Shown here: in pieces, positions 25,497-34,559 of the stretch | How the letters are laid out: every line of letters starts with the position of its first letter | Position numbering within the stretch: position 1 is the first letter of the stretch | NCBI RefSeq assembly: GCF_017939745.1 | Contig: NZ_JAGKQQ010000001.1 | Location: 2,542,001 to 2,606,000 of the forward strand | Reading direction: 5' to 3' | Source: Gemmata palustris | GTDB lineage: Bacteria; Planctomycetota; Planctomycetia; Gemmatales; Gemmataceae | DNA length: 64,000 nucleotides | Translations under genes and position numbers: made by a program | Notes under the pieces: model-generated | Database searches by the model: none | Seen by the model: the letters and a program-made list of their open reading frames with translations, nothing else | What the model was told of the DNA's origin: nothing

Positions 25497-25838
25497 ATGA
25501 ATCTGGACGATAAAGTTTGTTACTGCTTTCACGTGTCGCGCCGGAAGCTGGTGAACTGGGTGCGGCACAACGCGCCGAAGGTACCGAGCCAGCTCTCGAT
25601 GTGCGGCGGGGCGGGCACCGGCTGCGGGTGGTGCATCCCGTTCTTGAAGCAGATTTTCAAGCAGGGAACCGGACCGGGCGCCGGCTGTGCATCGTGTGTC
25701 GCGACCCCGGATGACGCGATCGATGCGCTCACGCCGGAGGAGTACGCAGCGCTCCGTGCGGAATACGTGAAGGCCGGCAACGGTACGCCCCCGCCGGGTG
25801 CGGAGCCGTTACCGGAAGTGAACAGTGAGGGGCCGTGA
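25497..25838 (+). CDS. BFD-like [2Fe-2S]-binding protein
   Basis: This is a 113-residue protein. Cysteines C8, C10, C43 and C46 (VCYCF and GCGWCIPF) match the C-x-C-x(about 32)-C-x-x-C pattern of bacterioferritin-associated ferredoxin-like domains, which bind one [2Fe-2S] cluster through a helix-turn-helix fold. An extra cysteine (C36) and the GAGCASC pair further on could be redox-active or structural. The C-terminal 40 residues are acidic and proline-rich and look disordered. BFD proteins release iron from ferritins or serve as electron-transfer modules; no bacterioferritin gene is nearby. The start ATG is the first in frame before the conserved CYC motif. Confidence 0.85.
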   Translation: MNLDDKVCYCFHVSRRKLVNWVRHNAPKVPSQLSMCGGAGTGCGWCIPFLKQIFKQGTGPGAGCASCVATPDDAIDALTPEEYAALRAEYVKAGNGTPPPGAEPLPEVNSEGP

Positions 25839-25961
25839 ATCTCGGCGACAGCAAGGCTCACCCTTCAGTATTCCGGCGCCCCTGACGGCGGATCAGACAC
25901 CGACCGATTTTCGCCGCGGACCAAAACACATCGCAGCAGACTCGATTCCGATCGCGTGACT

Positions 25962-25988
25962 CGGAACGCCAAACGGCTCGGCGTTCCG
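25962..25988 (+). other. Hairpin downstream of the BFD-like gene
   Basis: A 9-bp perfect stem CGGAACGCC/GGCGTTCCG with a 9-nt loop lies in the 285-bp gap between the BFD-like gene and the ECF sigma gene. It is a candidate terminator without a clear U-run. I see nothing else in that gap. Confidence 0.4.
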
Positions 25989-26123
25989 ATGTTCCATAAC
26001 TCCAGCGCGCTTTTCCCGCTCCGACCCGCGAACCCGGGTTGTCGAGAATTCAGAAAAATGGAATGAAGGAATCGCCGGAACGCGGATCTTTACGAGCGAG
26101 GACACTGGGTCAGGGACGGAATC

Positions 26124-27422
26124 ATGCCGAGAGAGGAACCGACGCTTCTGGCTGCCCACATCCGCAGGGTGTTCGCGCCCGAGATCGAGGTACTAACGGA
26201 TGCGGAACTCATCGGGCGGTTCGCCGAGCACCGGAACGCGACCGCGTTCGAGGCGCTGGTGTGGCGCCACGGGCCGATGGTTTGGGCCACGTGCCGCCGC
26301 GTCCTCCGGCACCAGCACGACGTCGAGGACGCTTTCCAGGCTACCTTTCTCGCCCTCGCTCGGGCCGCAAAGTCGATCGGCACCCGGCCGGTCGTTGGTG
26401 GGTGGCTGCACCGGGTCGCGACGAATGCCGCTCTGAAGCTGAAAGCGGGTCGAAGGGCGGCCGAGTTGACAGCCGACGTTCCCGCGCGACTCGAATCCGA
26501 TTCCGGGAACCTGGCCGGGATCGTGGACGAGGAGCTGGGTCGACTCCCGGAGCGGATGAGAGCGGCATTCGTCTTGTGCTGTCTGGAGGGCATGACCAGC
26601 GCGGAGGCGGCCCGCGAACTCGGGTGCCCGGTCGGGACGGTCGATTCGCGCCTACACGCGGCTCGCGCCCGGCTCCGAGACCGACTGACCCGCCGCGGCT
26701 TCGGCCCCGGGGCAATGGCCGGACTTGTACTGGTTGCCGCTCCTCCGGCGACCAGTGTGGCAACCGCCATCGGTACCGGAACCGGTGCCCCACCCCGCCC
26801 CACAGTGGATGCGTTGGCGAATCACGTGAGCCGAATTATGACGAGTGGAGTGAGAACCATGAAAAGAGTGATAGCAGCAACGCTGGTCGGCGTGTTCACC
26901 AGCGCGGTCTGGGCGTTCGGCGGTTTTGGGGACGTCCCAACTCCCGCGCCAAAAGCGGAACCGCCGAGCGTTCCGGCCGCTCGGCCCCCTGTCGTGCCCG
27001 CCGTCCCGGGCGGCGCGCCGGTGGCGGCCCGGCCGCGTCAGCCCGGTGGCGTCCTCGGGGACCGGCTGGGAGAATATCTGACCATTGAGGGGGCTGGTGT
27101 AGAGGGCGGGAAAGTCGAGACCGGATCACTGGTGGTGGACACGGTGAACGGCAAGAAACTAGACAAGCCGGTCACGGTCTTGGTTCGCGGCCTCGACTAC
27201 CCGGCCATGACGACACGATCGATCAACCTTCCGGCCAAGCAGCGGTACGTTCTGAAGGGGTACGAGTCCGGGGAGATGATCGGAACCCCGTCCGGGCTCC
27301 TGGACGCCGCGAAGGAGCAAGGGCGAACGGACGTGCTCCTGAGTCAAGCCGTGTGGCGGTGGCGCCCCTATTTCGTCGCCCGCATCGCGGTCGAGCCGAA
27401 GGGACTGGAACTTCCCAAGTAA
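26124..27422 (+). CDS. ECF RNA polymerase sigma factor with membrane-anchored C-terminal extension
   Basis: This is a 432-residue protein, more than twice a normal ECF sigma. Region sigma2 is at about 30-105 (DVEDAFQATFLALARAA, then GGWLHRVATNAALK), and sigma4 at about 135-190 (LPERMRAAFVLCCLEGMTSA, then GCPVGTVDSRLHAARARLRD). A linker leads to a hydrophobic segment at about 249-266 (VIAATLVGVFTSAVWAF), a proline-rich stretch, and a C-terminal beta-rich domain of about 120 residues (GDRLGEYLTIEGAG to the end). The extension presumably lies across the membrane and could sense an envelope signal without a separate anti-sigma factor. That is inference from planctomycete relatives. No anti-sigma gene is adjacent. 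Confidence 0.88.
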   Translation: MPREEPTLLAAHIRRVFAPEIEVLTDAELIGRFAEHRNATAFEALVWRHGPMVWATCRRVLRHQHDVEDAFQATFLALARAAKSIGTRPVVGGWLHRVATNAALKLKAGRRAAELTADVPARLESDSGNLAGIVDEELGRLPERMRAAFVLCCLEGMTSAEAARELGCPVGTVDSRLHAARARLRDRLTRRGFGPGAMAGLVLVAAPPATSVATAIGTGTGAPPRPTVDALANHVSRIMTSGVRTMKRVIAATLVGVFTSAVWAFGGFGDVPTPAPKAEPPSVPAARPPVVPAVPGGAPVAARPRQPGGVLGDRLGEYLTIEGAGVEGGKVETGSLVVDTVNGKKLDKPVTVLVRGLDYPAMTTRSINLPAKQRYVLKGYESGEMIGTPSGLLDAAKEQGRTDVLLSQAVWRWRPYFVARIAVEPKGLELPK

Positions 27423-27437
27423 TCTGGAACTCCTTAC

Positions 27438-28304
27438 TCACCAGTGGTTCGGCAACTTCTCGCTCCGCAGCCACGCGGTGTACCACAGGTCCAGCGTGAG
27501 TTGCGCCCCGGCCCGGACCCGGGCCAGGATGAACGCGCGGCTCTCAGCGGTCGGCTTGTCGAATTCGCCGGCGGCGTCGAAGGCGTAGCACTTCGGGATG
27601 TGGGTGTGCGATTCCTCAATGAACTTGTTGACGTGTACCCACACGTCGTCGATCTTCTTCGCCTCCAGTCCGCGGCACACCTCTTCCGGCGTGATCTTGT
27701 TCTTCTCGGGGAACCCGTCGATCTTCGCGTGAATGCCCTTTTGTTTCACAGTGCCATCGGGCTGGTTCAGGCCGTCGTAGTCGCGGGTGGTGTGCAACGG
27801 CATCGCGGCGTCGCCCGTGTAGTGCGCGAGTGTGCCGCCGTGGACCAAACACTTCATCGGGATCGAGGTGTTCGTCGGGGCCTTGCGGTAGTCGTAAAAC
27901 CCGACTACCAGTTTCTCGTAATACTCCACGATCGCGTAGGGCAGCATCCCGACCTTGTTGGGTTCCTTTTTCAGCTCCGTGTAGATCATTTTCAGCGCGT
28001 CGTAGCGGTGCGTGGCGGGGAGCTTTTTGTTGTCGAGATCTTCCAAGTCGAGGAAGTGGTTACCCTCTTCTTCGCGCCGGAGGAAGCTCATCTCGCGGTT
28101 CTTCCAGCGGTCCGGGTCCGAGGCGAAGTGCGCGAGGTGCTTGCCGCCGTTGCGGTAGAACGCGGGCACGTCGTCCGGCAAACGCGCCGCGGCCGCTTCC
28201 GCGACCGTCTCGTGTCCGCCGGACCACCAAGCCCGGGCAAAGCTGCCCAGCACCCCCGCCACAACGACCACCGCGGACAACAGAACGACCGTGCGCCGAT
28301 TCAT
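27438..28304 (-). CDS. Secreted phospholipase C/P1-nuclease-like zinc protein
   Basis: This is a 288-residue protein. The start at 28304 gives a signal peptide (TVVLLSAVVVVAGVLGSFA) followed by WWSGGHETVAEAAAARLPDD; the mature protein thus begins with the W/H arrangement typical of the phospholipase C/P1 nuclease fold, where the N-terminal amine and nearby His bind zinc. Further likely ligands sit in GNHFLDLEDL, GTLAHYTGDAAMPLHTTRDY and VNKFIEESHTHIP. P1-type enzymes cleave single-stranded nucleic acid, and zinc phospholipases cleave phosphatidyl lipids; the substrate here is unknown. It lies convergently, 15 bp from the sigma-factor gene end. Assignment rests on motif order, not alignment. 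Confidence 0.75.
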   Translation of the reverse strand: MNRRTVVLLSAVVVVAGVLGSFARAWWSGGHETVAEAAAARLPDDVPAFYRNGGKHLAHFASDPDRWKNREMSFLRREEEGNHFLDLEDLDNKKLPATHRYDALKMIYTELKKEPNKVGMLPYAIVEYYEKLVVGFYDYRKAPTNTSIPMKCLVHGGTLAHYTGDAAMPLHTTRDYDGLNQPDGTVKQKGIHAKIDGFPEKNKITPEEVCRGLEAKKIDDVWVHVNKFIEESHTHIPKCYAFDAAGEFDKPTAESRAFILARVRAGAQLTLDLWYTAWLRSEKLPNHW

Positions 28305-28541
28305 AGTGCGTGCCCCGCTCACCAAAGGAGGTTCCCCAACCCGGTTACAGCCCCGGGTTTACCCGGTCAAACGCGATTTCTCGACGAAGTGCTCAACCGG
28401 GCTACGTGTACCAGCCGATTGTAAAGGATACCCGGCAGGATGTCGGGTGAAACGAAGGCAGTGCAAAGTGAAGATTTGAAGACCGATGTGCGCCCGCGTG
28501 TAGGATTTTTCGTTTTGCATTGCCTGGCAGGGAGGCCGGAC

Positions 28542-29903
28542 ATGCCTCGTGGGGTGTGGGTAGCGCTGGCGTTGTTGGCGACCGGGATCGCGAGCCCGGC
28601 CGTCGCGCAACAGCTCGGCCCGCTCGAACCGACGGGCGGCCCGCCCGTTTCGTTGGACTCGACCCCGGTTCAGTCCACCAGAGATCCGTCGCGCCCGCCG
28701 CCGATTCTCGGCGCACCGGTCGCGATTGTGGACCGCCCCTCACAACCGAACGTTGCACCCGCCGGATTCGTGGACGCACCCGCTGAGCGCAAACCCCAGC
28801 GCGGCGCCGCGTTCGGGGCGCCCAGTGCGGCCGCATCGTTCGGCACACCCGCGCCGAACGAGCCCGCAACGCCGGTGCCCACTGCGGTCGTGGATTCGGC
28901 CCTCGCGCGCACCGCGTACACCCCGCCCGCAGTGGACCCGGTCAACGAGTTCCTCACCAAGCGGTCGGAACTCAAGGACGATAAGGCGCCGAGCGAGCCC
29001 AAAAAACCGAAGCCCGAATTCGCGTCCCGCAAGTTCGGCGACTCGTTCGAGAAGATTTTCGGCGACCACAACGGCGGGTGGTTCCGCAGCGACCACATGT
29101 TTGATGGGTTCATTTCTCCCGTGAGCAACCCCTTCCTCGCGGAAGACCCCCGGTCGCTCACCGAAGTGCGCCCGATCTTCATTTACCAGAAGGTGCCGAA
29201 CGACCAGCGCGATTTCCGCGGCGGAAACGTTTCGTTCTTCGGGGCACAGGCGCGCGTGGCGATTACCGACCGCTGGTCGGTGGTGTTCAACAAAATCGGC
29301 GGCATTTCGGTGAACACGGGGAGCGGGTCGCCGTTCGCCGACGACACCGGGTTCGCGGAACTGTGGCTCGGGCCGAAGTACACGTTCTACCGCGGCGAGG
29401 ATAACGGCGCGATCGTCGCGGCCGGGTTGCAGTTCCAACTTCCGGTCGGGTCGAAGGCGACGTTCCAGGACACGGGAACGCTCTCGCTCGTACCGTATGT
29501 GACCTACGGCCAGAACTTCCTCCGCGACTTCCGGCTCGGGAGCTTCAACAGCATCATCGCGTCGGGGTACTCGTTCAGCACGGACAACCAGCGGAGCGAT
29601 TACTACTGGCTGTCGGCCCACCTAGACTTCGACGCGGGCAACCTACACCGGTTCTACCCGCTCGCGGAACTGAACTGGTTCCTGTACACGTCGAGCGGCA
29701 AGGCCATGCCGATCGGGAGCGAGGGGCGCGACCTGATTAACTTCGGCGGGCAGGCCAAGAACGGGCTGCTCACGGGGACGCTCGGCGGGCGCGTGAAGAT
29801 CACCGAAAGCGCGCAGTTCGGTGCGGGTTTTGAAGTGCCGCTCGCGGGGCCGAAGGACATCTTCCGCTACCGCTTCACGCTGGACTTCATCCTGCGGTAT
29901 TGA
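28542..29903 (+). CDS. Putative outer-membrane beta-barrel protein
   Basis: This is a 453-residue protein. Start ATG 28542 has a strong GGGAGG ribosome site and opens a signal peptide (WVALALLATGIASPAVAQQ). Residues 20-175 are Pro/Ala/Ser-rich and look disordered. Residues about 180-453 alternate polar and aromatic residues in the manner of membrane beta-strands (LWLGPKYTFYRGEDNGAIVA and RSDYYWLSAHLDFDAGN), ending in YRFTLDFILRY with a C-terminal aromatic residue, the usual Bam recognition signature. This fits a transporter-like or phenol-degradation-pathway-type barrel. Gemmata is diderm, and BamD-like and LptE-like genes occur in this same window. The substrate is unknown. An in-frame upstream start at 28440 would disrupt the signal peptide. 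Confidence 0.72.
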   Translation: MPRGVWVALALLATGIASPAVAQQLGPLEPTGGPPVSLDSTPVQSTRDPSRPPPILGAPVAIVDRPSQPNVAPAGFVDAPAERKPQRGAAFGAPSAAASFGTPAPNEPATPVPTAVVDSALARTAYTPPAVDPVNEFLTKRSELKDDKAPSEPKKPKPEFASRKFGDSFEKIFGDHNGGWFRSDHMFDGFISPVSNPFLAEDPRSLTEVRPIFIYQKVPNDQRDFRGGNVSFFGAQARVAITDRWSVVFNKIGGISVNTGSGSPFADDTGFAELWLGPKYTFYRGEDNGAIVAAGLQFQLPVGSKATFQDTGTLSLVPYVTYGQNFLRDFRLGSFNSIIASGYSFSTDNQRSDYYWLSAHLDFDAGNLHRFYPLAELNWFLYTSSGKAMPIGSEGRDLINFGGQAKNGLLTGTLGGRVKITESAQFGAGFEVPLAGPKDIFRYRFTLDFILRY

Positions 29904-29919
29904 GCGACTGGGTGGCGAA

Positions 29920-29939
29920 CAGCCGGTGTGAGCCGGCTG
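29920..29939 (+). other. Hairpin after the barrel gene
   Basis: A 7-bp stem CAGCCGG/CCGGCTG with loop TGTGAG starts 17 bases after the stop codon. It lies between convergent genes and may end transcription in both directions; no U-run. Confidence 0.4.
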
Positions 29940-30006
29940 GTAAGAGTGGCATGGAGTCCGTGGGCACGAGAAGTCCTCACCGGCCGTTCGCCCACAATCA
30001 AGGCCG

Positions 30007-30858
30007 TTATTTGGCGACTGCCGCCTCGGTCTGCTTCTTCTTGCGCTCGGCGATCTCGTCGGCGAACAGTTCGCGCACCTTCTTCTTCGAGAAGAAGTCC
30101 ACGATCCACGGCGCAAACCGGTTCACCATAACCAGCATTTTCCCCTTGAGAGTGAGCGTTACGTCCAGGCTCCCACGCTCGATGGCCTTCAGCGTTGCGC
30201 CCGCGACCTCTTCGCTCGTCATGCCGCGCAGGTGGTCGAGCTGCATCTTCGCTTTTTGTTCCAGCATGTTCTTCGAGAAGTTCGTCTGCGTGAGGCCGGG
30301 CGAGACGACCAGCACATCGATACCGTCTTTCGCGAGTTCGGCGCGGATGGCCTCGCTGAAACCCATCACCGCGAACTTGCTCGCCGAGTACAGCGACCGC
30401 GCTGGCAGCGCCCGCTTGCCCACGACCGACGAGATGTTCACGATCGCGGGCGTCGCACCTTGCTTCAGCAGCGGAAGGAACGCGCGCGTGGTTTCTGTTA
30501 GTCCGAAGAAGTTCGTCTCGAAGATTTGACGTAGCACTTCCGGTTCAGAGTCCATGAAGTGCCCGGTGGCACCGATACCGGCGTTGTTGACGAGCACGTC
30601 CATGCCGCCGAAGTGCTGCGTCGCGGCGGCCACCATCGCGACCCGGTCCTCGGGCTTCGTCACGTCCGCGACCACCGTCTGAACGACACCGTTGGTCTTG
30701 CGCACTTCGGCCGCGAGTTCGTCCAACAGGGGTTGCGAGCGCGCTGCGGCCAGCACCTTACACCCGCGCTTCGCGGCTTCCAGTACGAGCGCCCGGCCGA
30801 TGCCCTGCGACGCACCCGTAACCAGCACCCGCAACCCACTCAGATTTCGCCGCGCCAT
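30007..30858 (-). CDS. Short-chain dehydrogenase/reductase, lipid-type SDR
   Basis: This is a 283-residue classical SDR. TGASQGIGRA is the cofactor motif, with A-A-R-S following beta-2 (an Arg there favours NADP). NNAG is intact, and the catalytic residues lie in NISSVVGKRALPARSLYSASK (Ser, Tyr, Lys). The C-terminal 60 residues (LTLKGKMLVMVNRFAPWIVD, then FFSKKKVRELF) are amphipathic and end in a basic tail, as in membrane-associated SDRs acting on lipids or steroids. The likely reaction is NADPH-linked reduction of a lipid ketone or aldehyde; this is inference. It is not closely related to the SDR at 11058, which has an NAD-type signature. Confidence 0.88.
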   Translation of the reverse strand: MARRNLSGLRVLVTGASQGIGRALVLEAAKRGCKVLAAARSQPLLDELAAEVRKTNGVVQTVVADVTKPEDRVAMVAAATQHFGGMDVLVNNAGIGATGHFMDSEPEVLRQIFETNFFGLTETTRAFLPLLKQGATPAIVNISSVVGKRALPARSLYSASKFAVMGFSEAIRAELAKDGIDVLVVSPGLTQTNFSKNMLEQKAKMQLDHLRGMTSEEVAGATLKAIERGSLDVTLTLKGKMLVMVNRFAPWIVDFFSKKKVRELFADEIAERKKKQTEAAVAK

Positions 30859-30957
30859 GACTCGCCTCCGGTGATCGGTACCGTTGTTCTACAACAACAC
30901 GCCGGTCGCGTGTTGGCCCGCGGGCTAACATGAGCTGGGTAAATTTGAGGGAATGAA

Positions 30958-32142
30958 ATGGCTGTAACGGTTTTCACGAACGCGACACTCGTGCTCCCGG
31001 ACAAGCTCGTGCCGAACGCGAGTTTAGCGATCGAGCGCGGGCGCATTTTGGAAGTCGGGACCGCGACCAAAGGCACGATCGATCTCGGCGGGATGTACCT
31101 CACTCCGGGGTTCGTGGACCTGCACGTTCACGGCGGCGACGGGGCCGACTTCATGGACGGCACCGCGGAGGCGTTTCGCGCTGTTTGCCGGTGTCACGCG
31201 CGTCACGGGACCACGAGTCTCACGCCCACGAGCACCGTCGCGACCGGTCCGCAGTACGACCAGTTTCTCGCACTGTGCGGGGAACTGTACGGCGACGTCC
31301 CCGGTGGTGCGCGGATCATCGGGAGCCACTTTTACGGCCCGTACTTCGCGCGCCCGGCCCGCGGGTGCCACCCGGACCAGGAGTTCCTGGTTCCCAAACC
31401 CGAGAACGCGGACCGCTTCACGAAGCTCGCCGAACGGATGCCCCTCGTGGTGACGGTCGCGCCCGAAATCGAGAACGCGGAGTGGCTGGTACGCACCTAC
31501 GCCCCGCGCGGGGTACGGTTCAACGCGGGGCACAGCCACGGTACGTTTTCGCAGGTAGAAGCCGCGGTGTCGTGGGGCGTGCGGCACATCGACCATCTGT
31601 TCTGTGCGATGTCCGACCGCGCCCGGTTGCGGGTCTCGCAGGCGTTCCCGATGCGCGGCGGGATGCTCGAAGCGACGCTGTATTTTGACGAACTCACGAC
31701 GGAAGTCATTGCGGATGGTAAGCACCTGTCGCCGGACTTGTTGCGGCTCGCGTACAAGGTAAAGGGACCGGACCGGCTCGCGCTGGTGACCGATTCGATG
31801 CGCGCGGTAGACCAGCCCGACGGCGAATACTGGTTCGGCGCGAGCGGCAGCGGGGAGCGCGTGCTGAAGAAGGACGGCGTGGGCGTCACGCTCGATGGGA
31901 CCGCACTCGCATCGTGCGTAATGGGAATGGACCACTGCTTGCGGACGATGCACTTCTCGGCCGGTGTGCCGCTGCCCGAAGCGGTGCGGATGGCATCACT
32001 CACGCCCGCTCGCATCCTCGGCGTGGAAAAAGACGTGGGCAGCCTGGAAGTCGGGAAGAGCGCGGATTTGGTCGTGCTCGATCGCACACTGCACGTGCAA
32101 CAGGTGTTCGTCGGTGGCGAACGTGTGAACGGGGTTGCGTAG
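30958..32142 (+). CDS. nagA: N-acetylglucosamine-6-phosphate deacetylase
   Basis: This is a 394-residue amidohydrolase-superfamily enzyme. NagA removes acetate from GlcNAc-6-phosphate in amino-sugar and cell-wall recycling. The metal site starts with VDLHVHGGDGADFMDG after the beta-strand GGMYLTPGF. GHSHGTF and HLFCAMSD supply later histidines, VTDSMRAV supplies the catalytic aspartate, and SLTPARILGVEKDVGSLEVG with KSADLVVLD is the usual C-terminal sandwich return. The start ATG at 30958 has a GAGGG site; another ATG five bases upstream is out of frame. No nagB or transporter is adjacent. It is followed by a very strong terminator. Confidence 0.9.
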   Translation: MAVTVFTNATLVLPDKLVPNASLAIERGRILEVGTATKGTIDLGGMYLTPGFVDLHVHGGDGADFMDGTAEAFRAVCRCHARHGTTSLTPTSTVATGPQYDQFLALCGELYGDVPGGARIIGSHFYGPYFARPARGCHPDQEFLVPKPENADRFTKLAERMPLVVTVAPEIENAEWLVRTYAPRGVRFNAGHSHGTFSQVEAAVSWGVRHIDHLFCAMSDRARLRVSQAFPMRGGMLEATLYFDELTTEVIADGKHLSPDLLRLAYKVKGPDRLALVTDSMRAVDQPDGEYWFGASGSGERVLKKDGVGVTLDGTALASCVMGMDHCLRTMHFSAGVPLPEAVRMASLTPARILGVEKDVGSLEVGKSADLVVLDRTLHVQQVFVGGERVNGVA

Positions 32143-32160
32143 GTCACCGTGATTGCGCAA

Positions 32161-32196
32161 CGAACGGCCCGCAAGCGAAAGCTCGCGGGCCGTTCG
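32161..32196. terminator. Bidirectional terminator after nagA
   Basis: A 12-bp perfect stem CGAACGGCCCGC/GCGGGCCGTTCG is extended past one A-C mismatch by AGC/GCT closed with a GAAA tetraloop. It separates convergent nagA and the DUF4139 gene. Confidence 0.85.
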
Positions 32197-32209
32197 TCGG
32201 TTCTTCATC

Positions 32210-34396
32210 TCAGTCAGAGATGTTGGCGAGGTAGTCTTCGTACTTCTTGCGCGCCTGGAACTCGTCGGCCACGAGCCCCTTCTGCTTGGCCGTGAGCGCG
32301 TCGATCTCCTTCTCTTGGTCCGAGAGCTTCTTCAGGTACGTCGCGTACACCTCGGATTCCTTCGGGGTCTCGCGCAGGTTCTTCCGAATCCGGTCCTGGT
32401 CCGTCGTGAACCGCTGGAGGTCCGCGTTCACCTGATTCAGTTCGCGCGCGGTGTGGTCCCAGGTGCCCTTGATCTTGAGCGCCTCGTTGAGCTTCTGTTT
32501 GAGACTCGCACTGATTTCGTTCAGGGCCACGAAGTACCGGATCTGGTCTTCCGCGCCGTTGGTCAGCGCGATCGTGCTCACGTCGTCGCGTTCTTCTTTG
32601 ATTGTGTGCGACTTGGTTTCACCGGCCTTGACCTGGATCTGGAACCGGAGCACCTCGGGCGTGTCCTCGGCCGGCTTGTCGGTGTCCACCAACTTGAACT
32701 GCTGACTCGTCCGGTTCGGGTGCTCGATCAACAGCGCGCGGTCCGTCTGTGAGCGGTTGATCGCCTTGTACGTCGTCTCTTCTGTGACCTTCGTGGTGGT
32801 CGTCACGATGCCTTTCACGGCCTTGACGCTGGTGATCTTCTGCTTCCCCGCGCCCGCCTTGGGATCGACCTCGGTGCCCAGGTCGATCGCGTAGGAGAGT
32901 AAGCGTTCTTCGTTGGGTTGAACATCGAGTACGCGGGTGTCCCCGGCGTAAGTGCTCCCCTCGAACACCGTGATCGGTCCCTGGTTCAAGTGCGCGCCGC
33001 TCGTGTTCTTGAGACGCAGCCCGAGCAACGGGTGCTTGGCTTGCACGCCCGCGTTGTAGATACTCACCCGCGTGCCTTCGATTTCCTTCCCGACGATGGG
33101 AAGCAGCGCGCTCTTCTGCCGGACCAGCGTGACCGGGTGGTCGATCGTGTACTGGAAGAAGTCCCCCAGCGCCCCAGCCGTCGCCGCGTTGCCGACCGTG
33201 CCGGTGTTCAGGCGCCGGGCCAAATCCGCGGCTGTGTCTTTCGCATACCTGCCGTCGTTTTTATGATCCGCTTCAGCAAGGCTTAAGGGCACGGGCGCTG
33301 CGGCGCCCTTTGGCATCGCGCCCCAGCGCGCTCCGAAGCCTTTGCCCCCCATACCTCCGGGTTTGGCTTCGTCGAACTTCGCGCTTTCTCCCGGTGGCCC
33401 ATCGACTGGCCCGTTGTGATTACTCTTGAACCCGCCCGAGTAGGTGACAGGTCGGAGCGAGGCGAAGAGTTCGGGTTCGACGGTGGGTCGGTTGATGTAG
33501 AGCGGGTTGTACAGGTCCATCTTGAAGCTGATCGGGCGCCCGGACACGAGCGCCATTTTGACCGTGGACCAGTCCTCGTCGGTCGGGTTCTCGACCATCG
33601 CCCAGCCCTGCAGGTACGGCTTCTCCTTCTCATTCATCAGTAGGCGGTACGAGGTCTTCCAGATCGGGGCATCGATCACGTAGCCGACCTGGACCTTGCG
33701 CTTGCCCTCACCCGCGAAGTGCAACTGTACCGCCTTCTTCTGAGAATCGTGGCTCAGCGCCAGCACTTCTAGGGCGCGACGGAACTCGCTCTCGATCACC
33801 GGGTTCGAGAACCGCAGTGACTGGATGTCGGCCATCTTGATGGCGCGCATCCCCTCCGCGCACCACATATTGAGCACTTCGGCGTCGATGGTCTGCGCCC
33901 CGGCCGGGACTTTCTGCTTCTCGACACCGACGATGGTGCCGTTGAGCTTACCGGGTTGGTTCGCTGCGGTCGCGCTGACCGCAACCTCGATGCGCTCGCC
34001 GCGCAACTGGCCGATGATTCCCGCGAACGTCGGGTTGTTGTTTAAGTTGATCGCGAACGAGCTGAGCGTGCGTGCGATGGGCTCGCGGGAGTCGTAGGAG
34101 ACGGCGCTGATGCGACCGTTTCCGAAATCCTCGAGGACCATGCTCTTGAGCAGGTCGTTCACGTCCGATTCTGGGAACGTGAGGTCCACCCGCGCTTCGC
34201 CCTCGACTTCGCCCGAGCGCGAGAAGTACCCGACGCCACTGTTGAACAGCACCACGCGGGTGATCGGGAGCGTGGTCGCGGGTTTCAGGTCTTGTTTCGC
34301 TTCGCCCGCCGCGCTGAGCCATTGATCGACGCCCACACCCAACCCGACCGCGCCCGCGACCGGAACGCCCCACAGCAGCCACTTCGCGCGAAACAT
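32210..34396 (-). CDS. DUF4139-like protein, membrane-anchored, function unknown
   Basis: This is a 728-residue protein. Start ATG 34396 gives an N-terminal hydrophobic anchor (WLLWGVPVAGAVGLGVGV). The front part has ITRVVLFNSGVGYFSRSGEV, and the middle has VGYVIDAPIWKTSYRLLM and GWAMVENPTDEDWSTVKMAL, the usual signature of DUF4139/mucoidy-inhibitor-like proteins: beta-sandwich units assembled around a helical region. A glycine-rich loop (GGMGGKGFGARWGAM) follows. The C-terminal 120 residues form a coiled coil (DRIRKNLRETPKESEVYATY and KYEDYLANISD). It probably stands in the periplasm. No activity is known for the family and no catalytic motif is visible. A GTG at 34459 is a less likely start. 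Confidence 0.8.
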   Translation of the reverse strand: MFRAKWLLWGVPVAGAVGLGVGVDQWLSAAGEAKQDLKPATTLPITRVVLFNSGVGYFSRSGEVEGEARVDLTFPESDVNDLLKSMVLEDFGNGRISAVSYDSREPIARTLSSFAINLNNNPTFAGIIGQLRGERIEVAVSATAANQPGKLNGTIVGVEKQKVPAGAQTIDAEVLNMWCAEGMRAIKMADIQSLRFSNPVIESEFRRALEVLALSHDSQKKAVQLHFAGEGKRKVQVGYVIDAPIWKTSYRLLMNEKEKPYLQGWAMVENPTDEDWSTVKMALVSGRPISFKMDLYNPLYINRPTVEPELFASLRPVTYSGGFKSNHNGPVDGPPGESAKFDEAKPGGMGGKGFGARWGAMPKGAAAPVPLSLAEADHKNDGRYAKDTAADLARRLNTGTVGNAATAGALGDFFQYTIDHPVTLVRQKSALLPIVGKEIEGTRVSIYNAGVQAKHPLLGLRLKNTSGAHLNQGPITVFEGSTYAGDTRVLDVQPNEERLLSYAIDLGTEVDPKAGAGKQKITSVKAVKGIVTTTTKVTEETTYKAINRSQTDRALLIEHPNRTSQQFKLVDTDKPAEDTPEVLRFQIQVKAGETKSHTIKEERDDVSTIALTNGAEDQIRYFVALNEISASLKQKLNEALKIKGTWDHTARELNQVNADLQRFTTDQDRIRKNLRETPKESEVYATYLKKLSDQEKEIDALTAKQKGLVADEFQARKKYEDYLANISD

Positions 34397-34559
34397 GGCG
34401 AGGAACCTCGATTTGAGGAAACGAGCCGTCCCTCGGAGCGAGGCGACGGGGAGAGTCACCCTACTTGACGAGCGACGCGGCGCGATCGCTTGGACGAAAG
34501 GCGAAAGTTACAGTCGCGTGACGTTCTGGAACGCGATTGAAGCGAAAACGTGCAACTGG

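Noticed and set aside
26868-27422. Separate secreted protein starting at the internal ATG of the ECF sigma gene
   Set aside because: The frame is continuous with sigma4 and planctomycete ECF proteins commonly carry such an extension; kept as one gene and noted as a possible alternative start.
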